DNA of 64,000 nucleotides from Mortierella alpina (GCA_029449245.1 JANATF010000007.1:1550001-1614000); one strand, 5' to 3'; counted from the stretch's first letter, positions 24,101 through 34,966 are shown. The notes: generated from the letters alone by a model not told the origin. Numbers and translations: made by a program.

Positions 24101-27100
24101 GGAATCAACCAAGAGACAGGATATCCACTCGTTGTGCGAAGATGTCGTACAACAAGATGGAGAAAAGGAACTCGAAACCACCGGCACTGAAATTACCGAT
24201 TCTGAGATCACGGATCTTCGCTTTGGAGCGGACAGGCGTGTGTCGGAGGCTCAGCATATGCTCCAATCCTCCGTTGTGCTCAAGATCAAACCCAAAGAAG
24301 AGCCCGATCTTAATGAGGACGATCTTAAGGCTACACATCAAGAAGCCCTCCGCCGACTTGCTCAGCGGACAATGGCCCTCCCAGTGGGCAGGGCCATCCT
24401 GACGTTTGGCACTGTGTCGCAGATTGTGGATCAACACTGCCCTATACCCCCGATCATGTTATCGGCAAAGCTGCTCCCGACCTATGGAGTAACCGACTTT
24501 GATAGCGCTCTTCTTGGGGACCATACGTTGGATTGGCCCAACTTCCACAATGGTGTAGCAGCGGGGCTTCGGTTCTCTTCCAACAGCACAGGTGTCAAGT
24601 CGTCTTGGATAACATTCAACAAACCTCAAGTCTTGGACTGCAACCATGCTGGGTTCTTGTTTGCGCTTGGTCTGACGGGTCACCTGAGAGTGCTTGTCCG
24701 GCAACAGGTGTTCCATTACTTGTCTATCAACCACGAGATGACTGCAGCAGGCCTACTGCTCGGACTCGCTTGTGCCCATAGAGGTACCATGAACCCAGCT
24801 ATCACAAGGATTCTCTCGCTTCACGTGCCGGCCCTGCTGCAAACTCAGGGGTCAGAACTCAGCTTGACCGCGCTGACCCAGGTCGTCTGTGTACTCGGTA
24901 TCGGACTCTTGTACATGGGAACCGCGAACCGACGCATGGCCGAGGGCACACTTGCAGAGATAGGTGCCAACTCTGGAGGCGTCATGGATCCGGGACAGGG
25001 CCTCCAGGAGTGTCACTCTGTAGCAGCGGGTTTCGCGCTGGGCTTCATCACTCTAGGCCAGGGGGACAACCCTATGGGACTACGGGACATGAAAATTGTG
25101 GACGTCCTGGTGAGCTACATGCCGGGGAGCACGGACAAAAACCACGGTGTCAAGAGTTTGGGGACCGACTCTAATCCGCAAAGCTCGGGGATCGACCAAA
25201 CGAGCGCTGGAGCAACAGTGGCAATGGGACTCATGTACCTCAAGACAAACAACAGATCGATCGCTGCCAAGCTCAGTGTACCAGAGACGCTATTTTTGCT
25301 GGACTATGTGAACCCATACATACTGATGCTCCGGGTGATCTGCAGGGCCATTGTCCTCTGGGATAGCATTGTTCCCACCAGGGCATGGATTTTATCTCAG
25401 ATACCAGATTACCTAAAGGATGTAAGGACAGGAGGACCACCACATACAGAGTCTGGTCCACAGTCGTACTACAGTATCATTGCTGGCGCATGCTTTGCGC
25501 TGGGATTGCGATTTGCGGGCAGCGGGAACGAGGCGGCGTACGAATGTATCCTAAGGCATATGGACAAGTTCTTGGACCTAGGACGTGCCTCAAGAGGTAG
25601 GGCACTACTCTTTGACCAATGCTTTGGGCTACATTGCAACGTGTTGCCTTTATTAACATGAAAACACCTTCATTGCAGGCGGGTCATACGAGGACAGCAT
25701 CACCAAATCTATGATCCGCACATGCCTGGATGTGACAACCCTTGCGACGTCCATGGTGATCGCGGGATCAGGCAGGGTTGATTTTCAGCGTAGATTACGC
25801 AAACTTCACCAACGCACCAAGGGCGACACCTCATATGGCAGCCACATGGCGTACCACATGGCGCTTGGTCTTTTGTTTCTCGGAGGCGGAGGTTACACAC
25901 TGGGGACGAGCAACCGATGTGTTGGGGCGCTTCTATGCAGCCTTTATCCAAGATTCCCTAATGACCCCATGGATAACCGATCGCACTTGCAGGCCTTCCG
26001 GCATTTATGGGTTCTTGCTGTTGAACCAAGATGTCTTGTCACGAGGGATGCAAGGACAGGTGCTTGTTGTCCCGTACCGGTGCGCGTGCACTTGAAAGCG
26101 GCCTATTGCCAATCCCAAGTGCAGATGAATCTGGATCGTAAGAACTCTGTCGACCCGTCTCAGGACGCGTTTCGATCTGTCCGACCGCGAGAAGGAGGCG
26201 CTCAACTGGCTGGGCTGAATACGAGTGCGATCGAGGAAGGCGGATCAGCCGCGTTGTTTTCTACATCGGTTCTAGATATGATGACGCCTTGTCTCCTTCC
26301 TGAGCTGTCGACTATTTCCCAGATCGAGATCCAAGGTCCAAGATACTGGCCCATTACGCTCGATCTCAGCAGTGAACAAGAGGACTATTCGCGGATCTGG
26401 AGTATTCTCAGAGCGAGGTCTATCTCGGTGATGCGGCATACAGGCCATCTCAGCTACACGGAGGATCCTCTCGGAATGCGCGGGATCTTGGCAAGACCCT
26501 TTCCCAAGATTCTCTCGGGGGAAGAACATCGGGAGATGACTGATGCTGTAGGATCAAGAAAGCGAAAGATGGAAAGGATCGAGCGCGCAGAAGTACGAGA
26601 GCGTCGAAGACAACGAGGTGGAGATGGCAGTAGCCCAAGTATCGGCACCAGCAGCAGCAGTAGTAGCAGCCCGAGAACATTGGTGCGGCACCAGGCGCTG
26701 TGGAGGCCTCAGGAACAGGGACAGGAGCAGGAGCAGGAGCGAGAGCGACGCTCGGCCTCGTATGGTGATGATTTCTGGCTGACGTTCTTGCAGGACCCTC
26801 AGGTGGCATCGTTTGCTAGTTACCTCTGCAGAGTACAGCGGGGCGACCGCGGGGCGGGTGACGCTGTGCTGGCTAGAGAAGAAGCCAAGGCGGCTTATTT
26901 CACCAATGTCCTTTATGAGTGTCTCACCATGGACAAGGTCGAGGCATTAGGAGTTCATATGTGGCTGTACGACATTTCAAACCGACTCGAAGCTCTGGAT
27001 GAACTCTCATGGCGCACTCTGTGGGAGCTGAGGATTCTGACAAACTATTATGAAATACAACTCAAGCGACACCTTTTGTCCGAGATGGAGTCGTCAACAG

Positions 27101-27885
27101 GATTGTCGGACACCAATACTGTCGCGGGAGTGAGTAGAGTACTCGGTCCGGGCAGTAGCAGCACCAGAGGCGGTGGTAGTAGCAGCAGTAGTCGTCGGCA
27201 GGCGGATTCTGGGATGCGAATGGCTATGGCGACCAAGATGATGGAAGATGATGGGAGCGAGACGTTGGTTAAGATCAGCCGTGTCTCGGAGCTGTTTTCA
27301 AGGATTTCGAAACGCGTAGAACAAGCCATGGACTCTGGAGCTGCTGGCCGGCGAGAACATGTTCATCATCAGCAGCAGCAACACCAAGAGCAATTGTCGT
27401 TGGATCGCACAGCAGAGTTTTATTTTGCTAATGGCGTTTTTCCCTCGCTGGACAAGGGAAAGCATTCAAAGGCAGGAGGAGGAGACACTGTATCATCATC
27501 ATCATCATTGTCTGAGGCAGGTGCAAGTTTGCTGAGCAGGACAGATTGGTTCAAGGTGTGGCTCGAGCGGAACGATATTCCAGGTCCTGATATGATCCTG
27601 TCGATCAAGAAGGCGATGGACAAGACGCGCGAAATTTGGGACTTGGACAGGTCATCTGCGGCACCTACTCTGGACAACGATTCAGAGACGGGTCCGCAGG
27701 ACGAACAGCAACAGCAACAGCTGCAGCAACAGCCTTTGAAGGCAGGATTGTCGTCCGTCAAGTCTGCGAGGTCCGCGACGCAGAAGGATAAGCGCCAAGG
27801 TCGGAGCAAGCTGGCACAGCAAGTCTTTTCCATGGCCTTTCCAGGCATATCGTTGGACGTTCTTGACTATCTAGAGTCTGACTGA
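21124..27885 (+). CDS. APC1: APC1, largest subunit of the anaphase-promoting complex
   Basis: APC1 is the scaffold of the APC/C ubiquitin ligase that triggers anaphase and mitotic exit. Five exons (21124-22262, 22362-23425, 23532-24019, 24120-25596, 25679-27885) give 2124 residues. The N-terminus LGQYIPFGLEAEA matches the family start, followed by a beta-propeller-like half (VEVFVRGAKVTWTQGGVLRK; FSAHALDGSTVICILD). The proteasome/cyclosome (PC) repeats lie at about residues 1060-1450, e.g. AGFLFALGLTGHLRVL, AAGLLLGLACAHRGTM, VAAGFALGFITLGQGD and IAGACFALGLRFAGSG. A long low-complexity insertion rich in Ser, Arg and Gln (about 26560-26750) precedes the conserved C-terminus (WFKVWLERNDIPGPDMILSI). 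The first in-frame ATG after the upstream stop is at 21124; the frame is open further upstream but lacks an ATG. Other frames in this span are shadows. Confidence 0.95.
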
Positions 27886-28016
27886 GAAAAATAGCCCGGA
27901 GAGTTTTATGGATCGGTCGTGAAGGAATGATAAACACAGAGCTGTAATATCCAATCGAGTATTTCGATTTACGCCTTCTATTCAGTTCTATAGCACATGT
28001 GGTGAGTGGGGTGTTG

Positions 28017-29210
28017 TCAAGGAGCGTAAACGGGTGGTGCAGACGTGGGTATCGAGGTAAGGACAATCGTAGCAGCACCATCAGCAGCAGCCTGAGCAGC
28101 AGTGACGGCCGAAGTATTCGGGGGTGTTGCCGAACCTGCCGATGGCGACCCAGACTCGCGGTTATGGACATGGTCGTGATCGTCAGAAGTGCTCCTTGTT
28201 GCTGGTGTTGTTGAAGGCATTTGAACGGACGCGCTTCGCCCTGCAGCGGTATGTCCTTCTGCTGTCGTCGCTTGAGAATAGTCTGGGACGATGCCCGTCT
28301 CCACATCCTCCCATGATGTACGCAACGAATCCGCCTCTGTTCTTCCCATCGACGTCAGAGGTCCGTGTCCACGACTGCGACTGCTGCTTCTGCTGCTTCT
28401 GCTATTGCTGCTGCCGCCATTGATATTGCCGCCTTGTTCGACTGAAGAATTCGTTCTCCCAACCGCGAGTTGTTGTTGTTGCTGCTGCTGAATATGATTC
28501 TGACCTTGTTCCAAGTTGGCTAGGTCAATAATAATAGTCGGTGCGCGATCTTGCGGCTGGTATTTTGGTAATGGCTCCAATTCTGTGTCACCGCCGCCTT
28601 CTTCTTGTGGTACGGAAAGTGTCGTCCCCACAACACGGTCCGAAGTCAAGGAAAGCCGAGGCTGGTACACATGGACCTGAGGATGCTGTGGACGGTCCGT
28701 GTTGGAGATGGAGGAGGAGGAGGTTGATGAAGACGATGTCCCTGTGGGGGCACTTTTCTTCTCACGCCTTCGATGCATATCCAAGAGGATAGCATCGGCG
28801 CAGAGGAATGAGGCGACTATGATGTTGAGGGCACCGAGGATTATAAACAAGGGGGAACCGGTTTTGGCGGCCGAGGGCAAGATGAAGCTTGCAAGGAGGA
28901 TGAGGACGAGGATCTGACATGCAGAGCAACAGGAGAGGACGATATAACGACGACGACGACTTCTGGAACGACCACGATGGCTTGATGCTGCTGCCACTCT
29001 AGGACTGGAGAGTGGGGTTTTGAGCAAGGCAAAGGCGATGATTCCGACATTGACAAAGGCTTGGGGGAAGCGAAGGAGTTGGACGAGAATGGAGATTTGA
29101 GAGTTGAAACCAAAGCTGACTAAGAGAAGGAGGAAGTTGCAGCTGGTTAGGAAGGATACTGTGAGCTGGATCTTGTGGGCCGCGGTTTCGAACGGGGAAG
29201 ACGGCAGCAT
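28017..29210 (-). CDS. four-transmembrane PY-motif protein, array copy A
   Basis: The protein has 397 residues. Four hydrophobic segments lie in the first ~185 residues (IQLTVSFLTSCNFLLLLVSF; AFVNVGIIAFALL; IVLSCCSACQILVLILLASF; FIILGALNIIVASFLCADAI), a layout like MARVEL-domain proteins. A long hydrophilic tail follows, presumably cytosolic. The tail keeps three short blocks shared with copies B and E: HVYQPRLSL, ELEPLPKY (an LPxY motif) followed by TIIIDLANLEQ, and the extreme C-terminus SAPPVYAP (a PPxY motif). PPxY and LPxY are known ligands of WW domains in Rsp5/Nedd4 ubiquitin ligases, so ubiquitin-dependent sorting is a reasonable inference. The frame is open upstream to an ATG at 29483, but the ATG at 29210 matches the family start. 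This is the most divergent copy and lacks the shared promoter elements. Confidence 0.8.
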   Translation of the reverse strand: MLPSSPFETAAHKIQLTVSFLTSCNFLLLLVSFGFNSQISILVQLLRFPQAFVNVGIIAFALLKTPLSSPRVAAASSHRGRSRSRRRRYIVLSCCSACQILVLILLASFILPSAAKTGSPLFIILGALNIIVASFLCADAILLDMHRRREKKSAPTGTSSSSTSSSSISNTDRPQHPQVHVYQPRLSLTSDRVVGTTLSVPQEEGGGDTELEPLPKYQPQDRAPTIIIDLANLEQGQNHIQQQQQQQLAVGRTNSSVEQGGNINGGSSNSRSSRSSSRSRGHGPLTSMGRTEADSLRTSWEDVETGIVPDYSQATTAEGHTAAGRSASVQMPSTTPATRSTSDDHDHVHNRESGSPSAGSATPPNTSAVTAAQAAADGAATIVLTSIPTSAPPVYAP

Positions 29211-29663
29211 CTGAACAAAAAACTTGCTTGCTTGGGTAGGGAGTGGAGGGAAAGGGTAGAAAGAGAGAGAGAGAGAGCGAGAGAGTCGGAGGGAGAGAGA
29301 GAATTGCTGCAAAACATGAAAAGGTACTGGAGACGTGAAGTTGGATGAGAGAAGGCAGAAATCATAAAGAGGCGAGAAAAGCGCAGTGGCTGGGAGAGAG
29401 TGGTACAGTGCGGACGGTAAAACACTCCAGGGGGACTGCAGGGTGTCGAGGAAAGCACGGCAAATGGACATCCACTCATCCATTGTTTTGATGCGTCTTT
29501 GTGTCTTTTTTTTTAGACGAGAGATTTAGCATAATCAAAGCACAGGGGTGGTGCGACCGAAGAAACAAGAAAAATTCCTTTGGCCAGGGGTGGCGTGTGT
29601 CTGCCATTCGGCAGTGTTGTGCAAGTTGTTTATTTGTAATTAGGATACATAGAAGGACGATGG

Positions 29664-30707
29664 CTACGGAGTATAGACAGGAGGAGCTGAGGTGACTATG
29701 ATAAATGGCGCGTCTCCGGGGGGCGCAGCCGTTGGAGGTCCTGCAGGAGTCTCGGACAAGGGCATGGTCAAAATCACGGACGGCTCAGAATGTCTAGAAG
29801 GTGCCAATGGAGTTGTCGGATCGTAGATGAGTGTTGGTGAGGGTAGCAGCGATAGAGTCTCTGCTGGTGTCTCCTCCAATGAGGGCGAGTATTCCGGTGC
29901 TTCAATCGTCGAAAGACGACCTCCAAGTTCCCACGTCAACTCTGGCCCTTGCTCATATACACGGCCGTCATTGTTGGTGACATCCAACTCCAAGGAGGAT
30001 ACTGAAATAACCGAGCTCAAGACGGTCGTGTCTATGCTCTCTAGATTCGCCATATCCACAATTATTGCATGCTGCGTTGGCTTCCTACGCTCATATTTTG
30101 GCAGTTCATCCAGCTCCACAGCGTCATTGACTTGCTGCACTACTTCAATGTCGCCGCTTGCTGGTACCGTTGTGCCAGATTGGCCGAACGTTCTCACAGT
30201 TGGGGCCAAGGAGAGTCGCGGTTGGTATACGTGCACAGGCAATGGCTCTTGGAGGGCGCCATAAATATTCCCACTGGAGTCCGCAGAGACGTTCCTAGAA
30301 GATGTTGCCTGTATGTTGTTCAGATGCATGCTGTAGAGATCAGCCAACACGCCATCGATTAACAAGAGGATGGCGATAGCGGCATCAACCCCTCCAGCTA
30401 AATACAAGACGAAGGCGTCCTCGGTCTGAGCGAGGGAGATGAGACGCACCGCGTAGAAGACGAACAATATGGCACAGAAGAATGATAGGCACAGGACCAT
30501 AAGGCGTCTACCATCGTCCGACATGCTATTCTTGTAATATGCAAATACAGCAACGCCCACCGTGGTGAAGATCCTGGGATACTGGATGGCACCTGCGCGA
30601 CTACTTCCGAGGGTAAAGCTAGCAACGAAGAGGATGATGCTACCGAAGGCTAATTTGAGTATGCAGCGCTGGATGATGCGTACTGTTGAAAAGGAGGGTG
30701 CCCACAT
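29664..30707 (-). CDS. four-transmembrane PY-motif protein, array copy B
   Basis: Copy B begins MWAPSFSTVRIIQ like copies C, D and E; an in-frame ATG 63 bp upstream at 30770 is possible. From 30707 it has 347 residues. The four membrane spans are LAFGSIILFVASFTL, IFTTVGVAVFAYY, VLCLSFFCAILFVFYAVRLI and GGVDAAIAILLLIDGVL. The tail carries LPVHVYQPRLSL, ELDELPKYERRKPTQHAIIV and the terminal TSAPPVYTP. It is uninterrupted, so it is probably functional. It belongs to an unnamed family of small tetraspan proteins. The LPKY and PPVY motifs point to recruitment of a WW-domain ubiquitin ligase, but neither topology nor partner is proven by sequence. Confidence 0.82.
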   Translation of the reverse strand: MWAPSFSTVRIIQRCILKLAFGSIILFVASFTLGSSRAGAIQYPRIFTTVGVAVFAYYKNSMSDDGRRLMVLCLSFFCAILFVFYAVRLISLAQTEDAFVLYLAGGVDAAIAILLLIDGVLADLYSMHLNNIQATSSRNVSADSSGNIYGALQEPLPVHVYQPRLSLAPTVRTFGQSGTTVPASGDIEVVQQVNDAVELDELPKYERRKPTQHAIIVDMANLESIDTTVLSSVISVSSLELDVTNNDGRVYEQGPELTWELGGRLSTIEAPEYSPSLEETPAETLSLLPSPTLIYDPTTPLAPSRHSEPSVILTMPLSETPAGPPTAAPPGDAPFIIVTSAPPVYTP

Positions 30708-30820
30708 TGTGAAGCGATTTTGTTTTTTGCAATCAAGGAAGGTGCTGGCTAGAAGAGAGGGCAGACGCATCGTTAAGTGCAGGATAGGTTCAGAGATTCA
30801 ATCTGAGTTGTAGTGGATGT

Positions 30821-30905
30821 AACCGACGACGTTGTCGGGGGTGGTCATCGATTTGATATTTATGCCAAACGATTGTAAACTTACAGAGAAGAGTCGACCA
30901 TCTTC
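30821..30905 (-). promoter_or_regulatory. shared promoter module, copy B
   Basis: On the minus strand, in order: a GTCGAC-containing element (GATGGTCGACTCTTCTC, 30890-30905), a TATA-like GGCATAAATATC (30855-30866), and CGACAACGTCGTC (30825-30837). The same three blocks occur in this order before copies C, D and E. Confidence 0.5.
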
Positions 30906-31309
30906 TCGAGCTCAGCAAAAGTGGTACAAAGCGGAGGCATTGAGTGGCGGAAGTATATTCCGAGCGGATATTATGTGAAGAAGAGGGGAAGGGCGATATT
31001 CCAAATTTGTCGTCAAGTACAGAAAGCGCGAGGGCACACGCGTGGCTAGGACATGATAAAAATAAAGACAGGCTTCCCCCAAACATGCGCGGTCTTGGAA
31101 GATGTGGAAAGTGCTCCTTGGAAGGGCTCCATGGAATGTCAGCTCAGGTGCTAAGAAGCGTGCAGTTCACACTTTTTCGACTCTCACCCTGCACTGTGGT
31201 ATCCTCCTCTTTGACCCTTGTCTACCATTCTAGCATTCAGGGAGGAGTGCGGTCAGGATCACTCACATGCGTGTTTCTTCCTTGATCGGATATAAATCCT
31301 AAATATATG

Positions 31310-31580
31310 CTCGCCTTTGGTGTCCAAGCGCATCACAGCCTTGAGCTGCGAATGACATGAATCGTATATCTCGTCCCTAGCGCCTTTGAGATGTCACACC
31401 AGTCATTGAGACGCTCTTTAGAGGTAAATAGGTTCGTCGTCCGGTCAAAGGAACCTGCCCCGGATCTACAGGACCGAGGGCTTGGGTTTAAGTGATACAG
31501 ACAACAGCAAATTCAATTGTCCTCCTCAAGATCCTGCACAATCCTCTCTAACAGGGCGTCGTCTTGTGAAATCTAGGTCC
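31310..31580 (-). pseudogene. decayed fragment of the SANT/Myb gene
   Basis: This stretch aligns with the middle of the intact SANT gene (35905-36310). Shared runs include ATCTCGTCCCTAGCGCCTT, CCAGTCATT, AGGACCGAGGGCTT and AACAGGGCGTC versus AACAGGGCATC. The order of the blocks is kept, but segments between them are deleted and no open frame remains. The flanking sequence on the left (30930-31260) also resembles the left flank of the intact SANT gene (35215-35630). A block holding both the tetraspan promoter and the SANT gene was therefore duplicated, and this SANT copy decayed. Confidence 0.8.
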
Positions 31581-31629
31581 ATTAGGCAGGGAGGGGTTAT
31601 CGTCCTTTTATTCGACGGAATTGTATAAG

Positions 31630-32459
31630 CTGTCTATTTGCAGTTATGATGAAAGTTGAAGGTAGGCCGTGGATGACCATCGAGCAGAGAATAGAGAGTG
31701 CTAAGAAAACAGTTGTGGTTCTCAGCAGTTGTGAGGGCGCTCCTCAACCGTCATGAGATCACCTCCAGGTTTCAACCTCAACTCCTATCCTTGTTCATAT
31801 CGCCATCATTGCAGGCGACATCAAAAGGCGACACTAAAATGGCCGATCTCAAGACGGTCGCGCCCATGCTCTCCAGGTCTTCCCTATCCACAATCGTTGC
31901 ATTCGCGCTTGTCCCCTACGCTGATACTTTGGAAGCTCTTCCAGTTTCCATGCCAACGATTGTTGGTGCCATTGTGCTAGAGTGGATAGGCTGATTCAGA
32001 TGCAGGGGCACTTGATCCGGGATGGAGCCCTTCTGTGTTCCCGGAAGACGTTGCGCATTGGCTGCTCAGCTGTTTGACGTAGAGCTCCATCAACACAGCT
32101 TCACTCAGTACTAAGAGGGCGATGGGGATATCAAACGCTACCACTAAATACACGCTGGGAGTGCCCTGGGTCTTAGCGACGTAAATGAGCCTTCCTGCGA
32201 GCCCTAGACAGAGGAGAACCCAAGCGGATGAGAGGCACAGTGCAAAAATTTGGAGTTTGCGTTGGCCACTGAGCGACAGGTGATTCTTGTTGAACAGAAA
32301 TAAGGAAATGTTCACGTTGGTGAGGATCCTGGAATACTGTGTGATGCCTACACCACCCTCAATGGCATAGCTGGCCGCGAAGAGGAGGATGCTACCAAAG
32401 ATCAGTCCATGTGTAAAGATCTGGATGGTGCGTATTGTTGAAAGGGAGGGTGCCCACAT
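31630..32459 (-). pseudogene. four-transmembrane protein, array copy C (truncated)
   Basis: The start MWAPSLSTIRTIQIFTHGL and all four membrane segments are intact to about residue 125. The frame then runs out after 160 residues at 31977, in the juxtamembrane tail (GSSAPASESAYPL). Downstream, 31640-31970 still resembles the tail-coding DNA of copy E (for example the counterpart of the GAGATCACCTCC block at 31755), but with small deletions and frame changes, so the LPKY and PPVY motifs are lost. The promoter module is present. It is either a pseudogene or a shortened membrane-only protein; the decayed tail favours the first. Confidence 0.7.
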
Positions 32460-32524
32460 CCTGAGGCGTTCTTATTTTGCAAATGAAAGAAGAGTGGGTA
32501 AGATGCCGGTTGAGTGAGCGAGCG

Positions 32525-32630
32525 CAAGGTACGACGTTATCGAGTAGGGTTTTTGGAGGTGAATTTTTTTGCAATGGTCCTATCTATTTATGCAAAACAA
32601 GGTTGCAGACGAAGAGTCGACAATCATGGG
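32525..32630 (-). promoter_or_regulatory. shared promoter module, copy C
   Basis: On the minus strand: ATTGTCGACTCTTC (32612-32625), TTTTGCATAAATAGATA (32581-32597) and CGATAACGTCGTA (32530-32542), in the same order as before copies B, D and E. Confidence 0.5.
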
Positions 32631-32749
32631 CTTACCAGAAGTGAACACAGCGACGGCACTTCACCAACTCAATATATTTCAGGCGGATGTAAAGGGCAGG
32701 GAGGAGGCGATGTGATGCTAATCAGAAGGTGTTTCTAGAAGGGTCAGAC

Positions 32750-33567
32750 TGTACTGAAAGGCGCGTCTGTGGGTGTAGGTCCTGCAGGTACCTGAGACAA
32801 TGGCATGGTCAAAATCACCGATGACGATCCAGAGTGCGCGTGAGTGCGGGTGTGGCTAATGGTGCCTTCAGAGTCTTCATTGGTGGTGCTCCGACTAATG
32901 AACGCGAGTACTCTGGCGCCTCCACCGTGTCATCGCCTGTTGGTGCTGCGGTACCAGACCTGATGTTCCAGTCTCTACTCCTACCCTTGTGATACTGAAT
33001 CGGCCAATCTCGAGAAGGTCGCACCCTACTATGTTATTGATTGTTGGTGCTGTCTTTCCAAAGTGGGTACGTTGATTCAGATGCAATGGCATTGGATCCA
33101 AGAGCGTGCCGGTTGCCGTCTTTTAGGCTTCTCGACCACAAGTCCTCAGAGTTGTTCCTGGACGACGTTGCGCCCTGGCCGTTCAGCTGTTTGATGTAGA
33201 GCTCCATCAACACGGCATCGATGATCATTAAGATGGCGATGGGAATATCAAACCCAACCACTAAATACACGATGGGCATGCCATGGGTCTGAGCGACGTA
33301 AACGAGATATCCTGCGCAGCCAAGGAAGAGGGTGGCCCAGGCGGATGAGAGGCATAGGGCTAGTTTGCGTCTGCCATTGAGCGAGGTGCTATTTCTGTTG
33401 CGCAGAAATAAAGCAACGTTCACGTTGGTGAGGATCCTGGTATGTTGGGGGACGCCTACACCACCTTCGAGGGCATAGCTGGCCACGAGGAGGATGATGC
33501 TACCAAAGATCAGTCCGAGTGTAAAGATCTGGATGGTGCGTATTGTTGAAAGCGAGGGTGCCCACAT
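32750..33567 (-). pseudogene. four-transmembrane protein, array copy D (truncated)
   Basis: MWAPSLSTIRTIQIFTLGL and four membrane spans closely resemble copy C, so C and D are the youngest pair. The open frame has 177 residues and ends at 33034 after STYPLWKDSTNNQ. Beyond it, 32755-33030 is a shortened, frame-shifted remnant of the tail region found in copy E (matching blocks around GGCATGGTCAAAA and GAGTACTCTGGCGCCTC). The LPKY motif is not recoverable in frame. The promoter module upstream is intact, so transcription is possible. Confidence 0.7.
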
Positions 33568-33644
33568 CGCGAGACGTTCTTGTTTGCAAACGAAAGAAAG
33601 GGCTGACCAGAAGAGAGGATAGATGCCAGTTGAGTGAGCGAGTG

Positions 33645-33745
33645 CAAGGAACGACGTTATCGGGTGGGGGATTTTTTTTTTGGTGAAAACGCCGATCTAC
33701 TTATGCGACAACGAAAACAAAGTTGCAGAGAAGAGTCGACAATCT
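33645..33745 (-). promoter_or_regulatory. shared promoter module, copy D
   Basis: On the minus strand: ATTGTCGACTCTTCTC (33729-33744), a TATA-poor GTCGCATAAGTAG (33692-33704) and CGATAACGTCGTTC (33649-33662). The outer two blocks are nearly identical to those of copies C and E. Confidence 0.5.
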
Positions 33746-33976
33746 AGGGCTTAGCAAAACAGAGAATAATCAGTCGGCATTGCTGTTCTGAACAAGAAAA
33801 AAGGGATGTGTTTATGCTGTGCCGCCTTAAGGAGGAGCGAGGGATGTGGGAAAGGGATTAGGCAGTGCATGATCAGGAGAAAAAAATATAGCAGCTGGCG
33901 GTGAGTATTCTTAGATTTATTGTACAAGGTATATTTGCAATTAGGATACAGGTAGTAAGGTGGATGTCAATGACGA

Positions 33977-34966
33977 CTATGGAACATAAACAGGAGGTGC
34001 CGAGGTAATTGTTATATAAGGCGCATCTGTGGTTGCAGCTGCTGGCGGTCCTGTAGATACCTCGGACAAGGGCATGGTCAAAACCACTGACGACGACCCA
34101 GAGTGCGTGGAGGTTGCCGATTGAGTTGATGACGACAAGCCGTTGGTTGCTGCTGGTATGGCTAATGGTTCCTCCAGAGTCTCAGTTGGTGCTCCGACTG
34201 ATGAAGGCGAAGGCGAGTACTCTGGCGCCTCAACCGTCGAAAGGTCACCTCCGAGTTCTAACCTCAGCTCCTGTCCTTGTTCAAGACCACTGCCATTATA
34301 GTTGGCCATATCCACAATCGTTGCATGCTGCGCTGGTCTCCTACGCTGGTACTTTGGCAGCTCCTCCAGCTCCATAGCGTCATTGTCCTGCTGCTGCGCT
34401 GTTTCTGTTACATCACCTGTTGGTGCTGTGATGCCAGAGTGAATAGACGTTCTCTCATTTTGGGTCAGGGAAAGTCGAGGCTGGTACAGATGTACGGGCA
34501 ATGGCGCTTGTGGGGCGCCGGTCGCACGGGCATTTCCAATAGAGTCCACAGAGGTGTTCATTGCTTGTTTGCGGTTCAGATGTTGGCTGTAGAGCTCCGT
34601 CAACACGCCATCAATTAACAGAAAGATGGCCAAGGCGACATCAAAACCTCCAACTAAGTACGAGATGATAGTGTCCTCCGTCTGAGCGAGGGTGATGAGG
34701 CGTGCTGCGTAGAAGAGGAACACGACGGCATTGAAGCATGATAGGCATAGGATGATGATCTGGAGATTGCGGTTGCGGCCGAGCGCTATGCCGTTCTTGA
34801 GGTATACAAACACAATAATGGCCACGGTGGTGACGATCATAGGGTACTGAATGCCGGCACCCGCTCCTAGGGTAAAGCTGGCCACGAAGAGGAGGATGCT
34901 ACTACTGGCTAGTCCGAGTGTAAAGAGCTGGATGTTGCGTACTATTGTAAAAGAGGGTGCCCACAT
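33977..34966 (-). CDS. four-transmembrane PY-motif protein, array copy E
   Basis: The protein has 329 residues from MWAPSFTIVRNIQLFT; the frame upstream to 35014 lacks an ATG. Membrane spans are GLASSSILLFVASFTLG, MIVTTVAIIVFVYL, IIILCLSCFNAVVFLFYAAR and VGGFDVALAIFLLIDGVL. The tail has LPVHLYQPRLSL, ELEELPKYQRRRPAQHATIV and the terminal TSAPPVYVP. It is complete and closest to copy B in the tail. As in the other complete copies, the two WW-ligand motifs frame an acidic, Ser/Thr/Pro-rich tail. Family function is unknown. A cell-surface or endosomal protein sorted through Rsp5-type ubiquitination is the inference. Confidence 0.83.
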   Translation of the reverse strand: MWAPSFTIVRNIQLFTLGLASSSILLFVASFTLGAGAGIQYPMIVTTVAIIVFVYLKNGIALGRNRNLQIIILCLSCFNAVVFLFYAARLITLAQTEDTIISYLVGGFDVALAIFLLIDGVLTELYSQHLNRKQAMNTSVDSIGNARATGAPQAPLPVHLYQPRLSLTQNERTSIHSGITAPTGDVTETAQQQDNDAMELEELPKYQRRRPAQHATIVDMANYNGSGLEQGQELRLELGGDLSTVEAPEYSPSPSSVGAPTETLEEPLAIPAATNGLSSSTQSATSTHSGSSSVVLTMPLSEVSTGPPAAATTDAPYITITSAPPVYVP

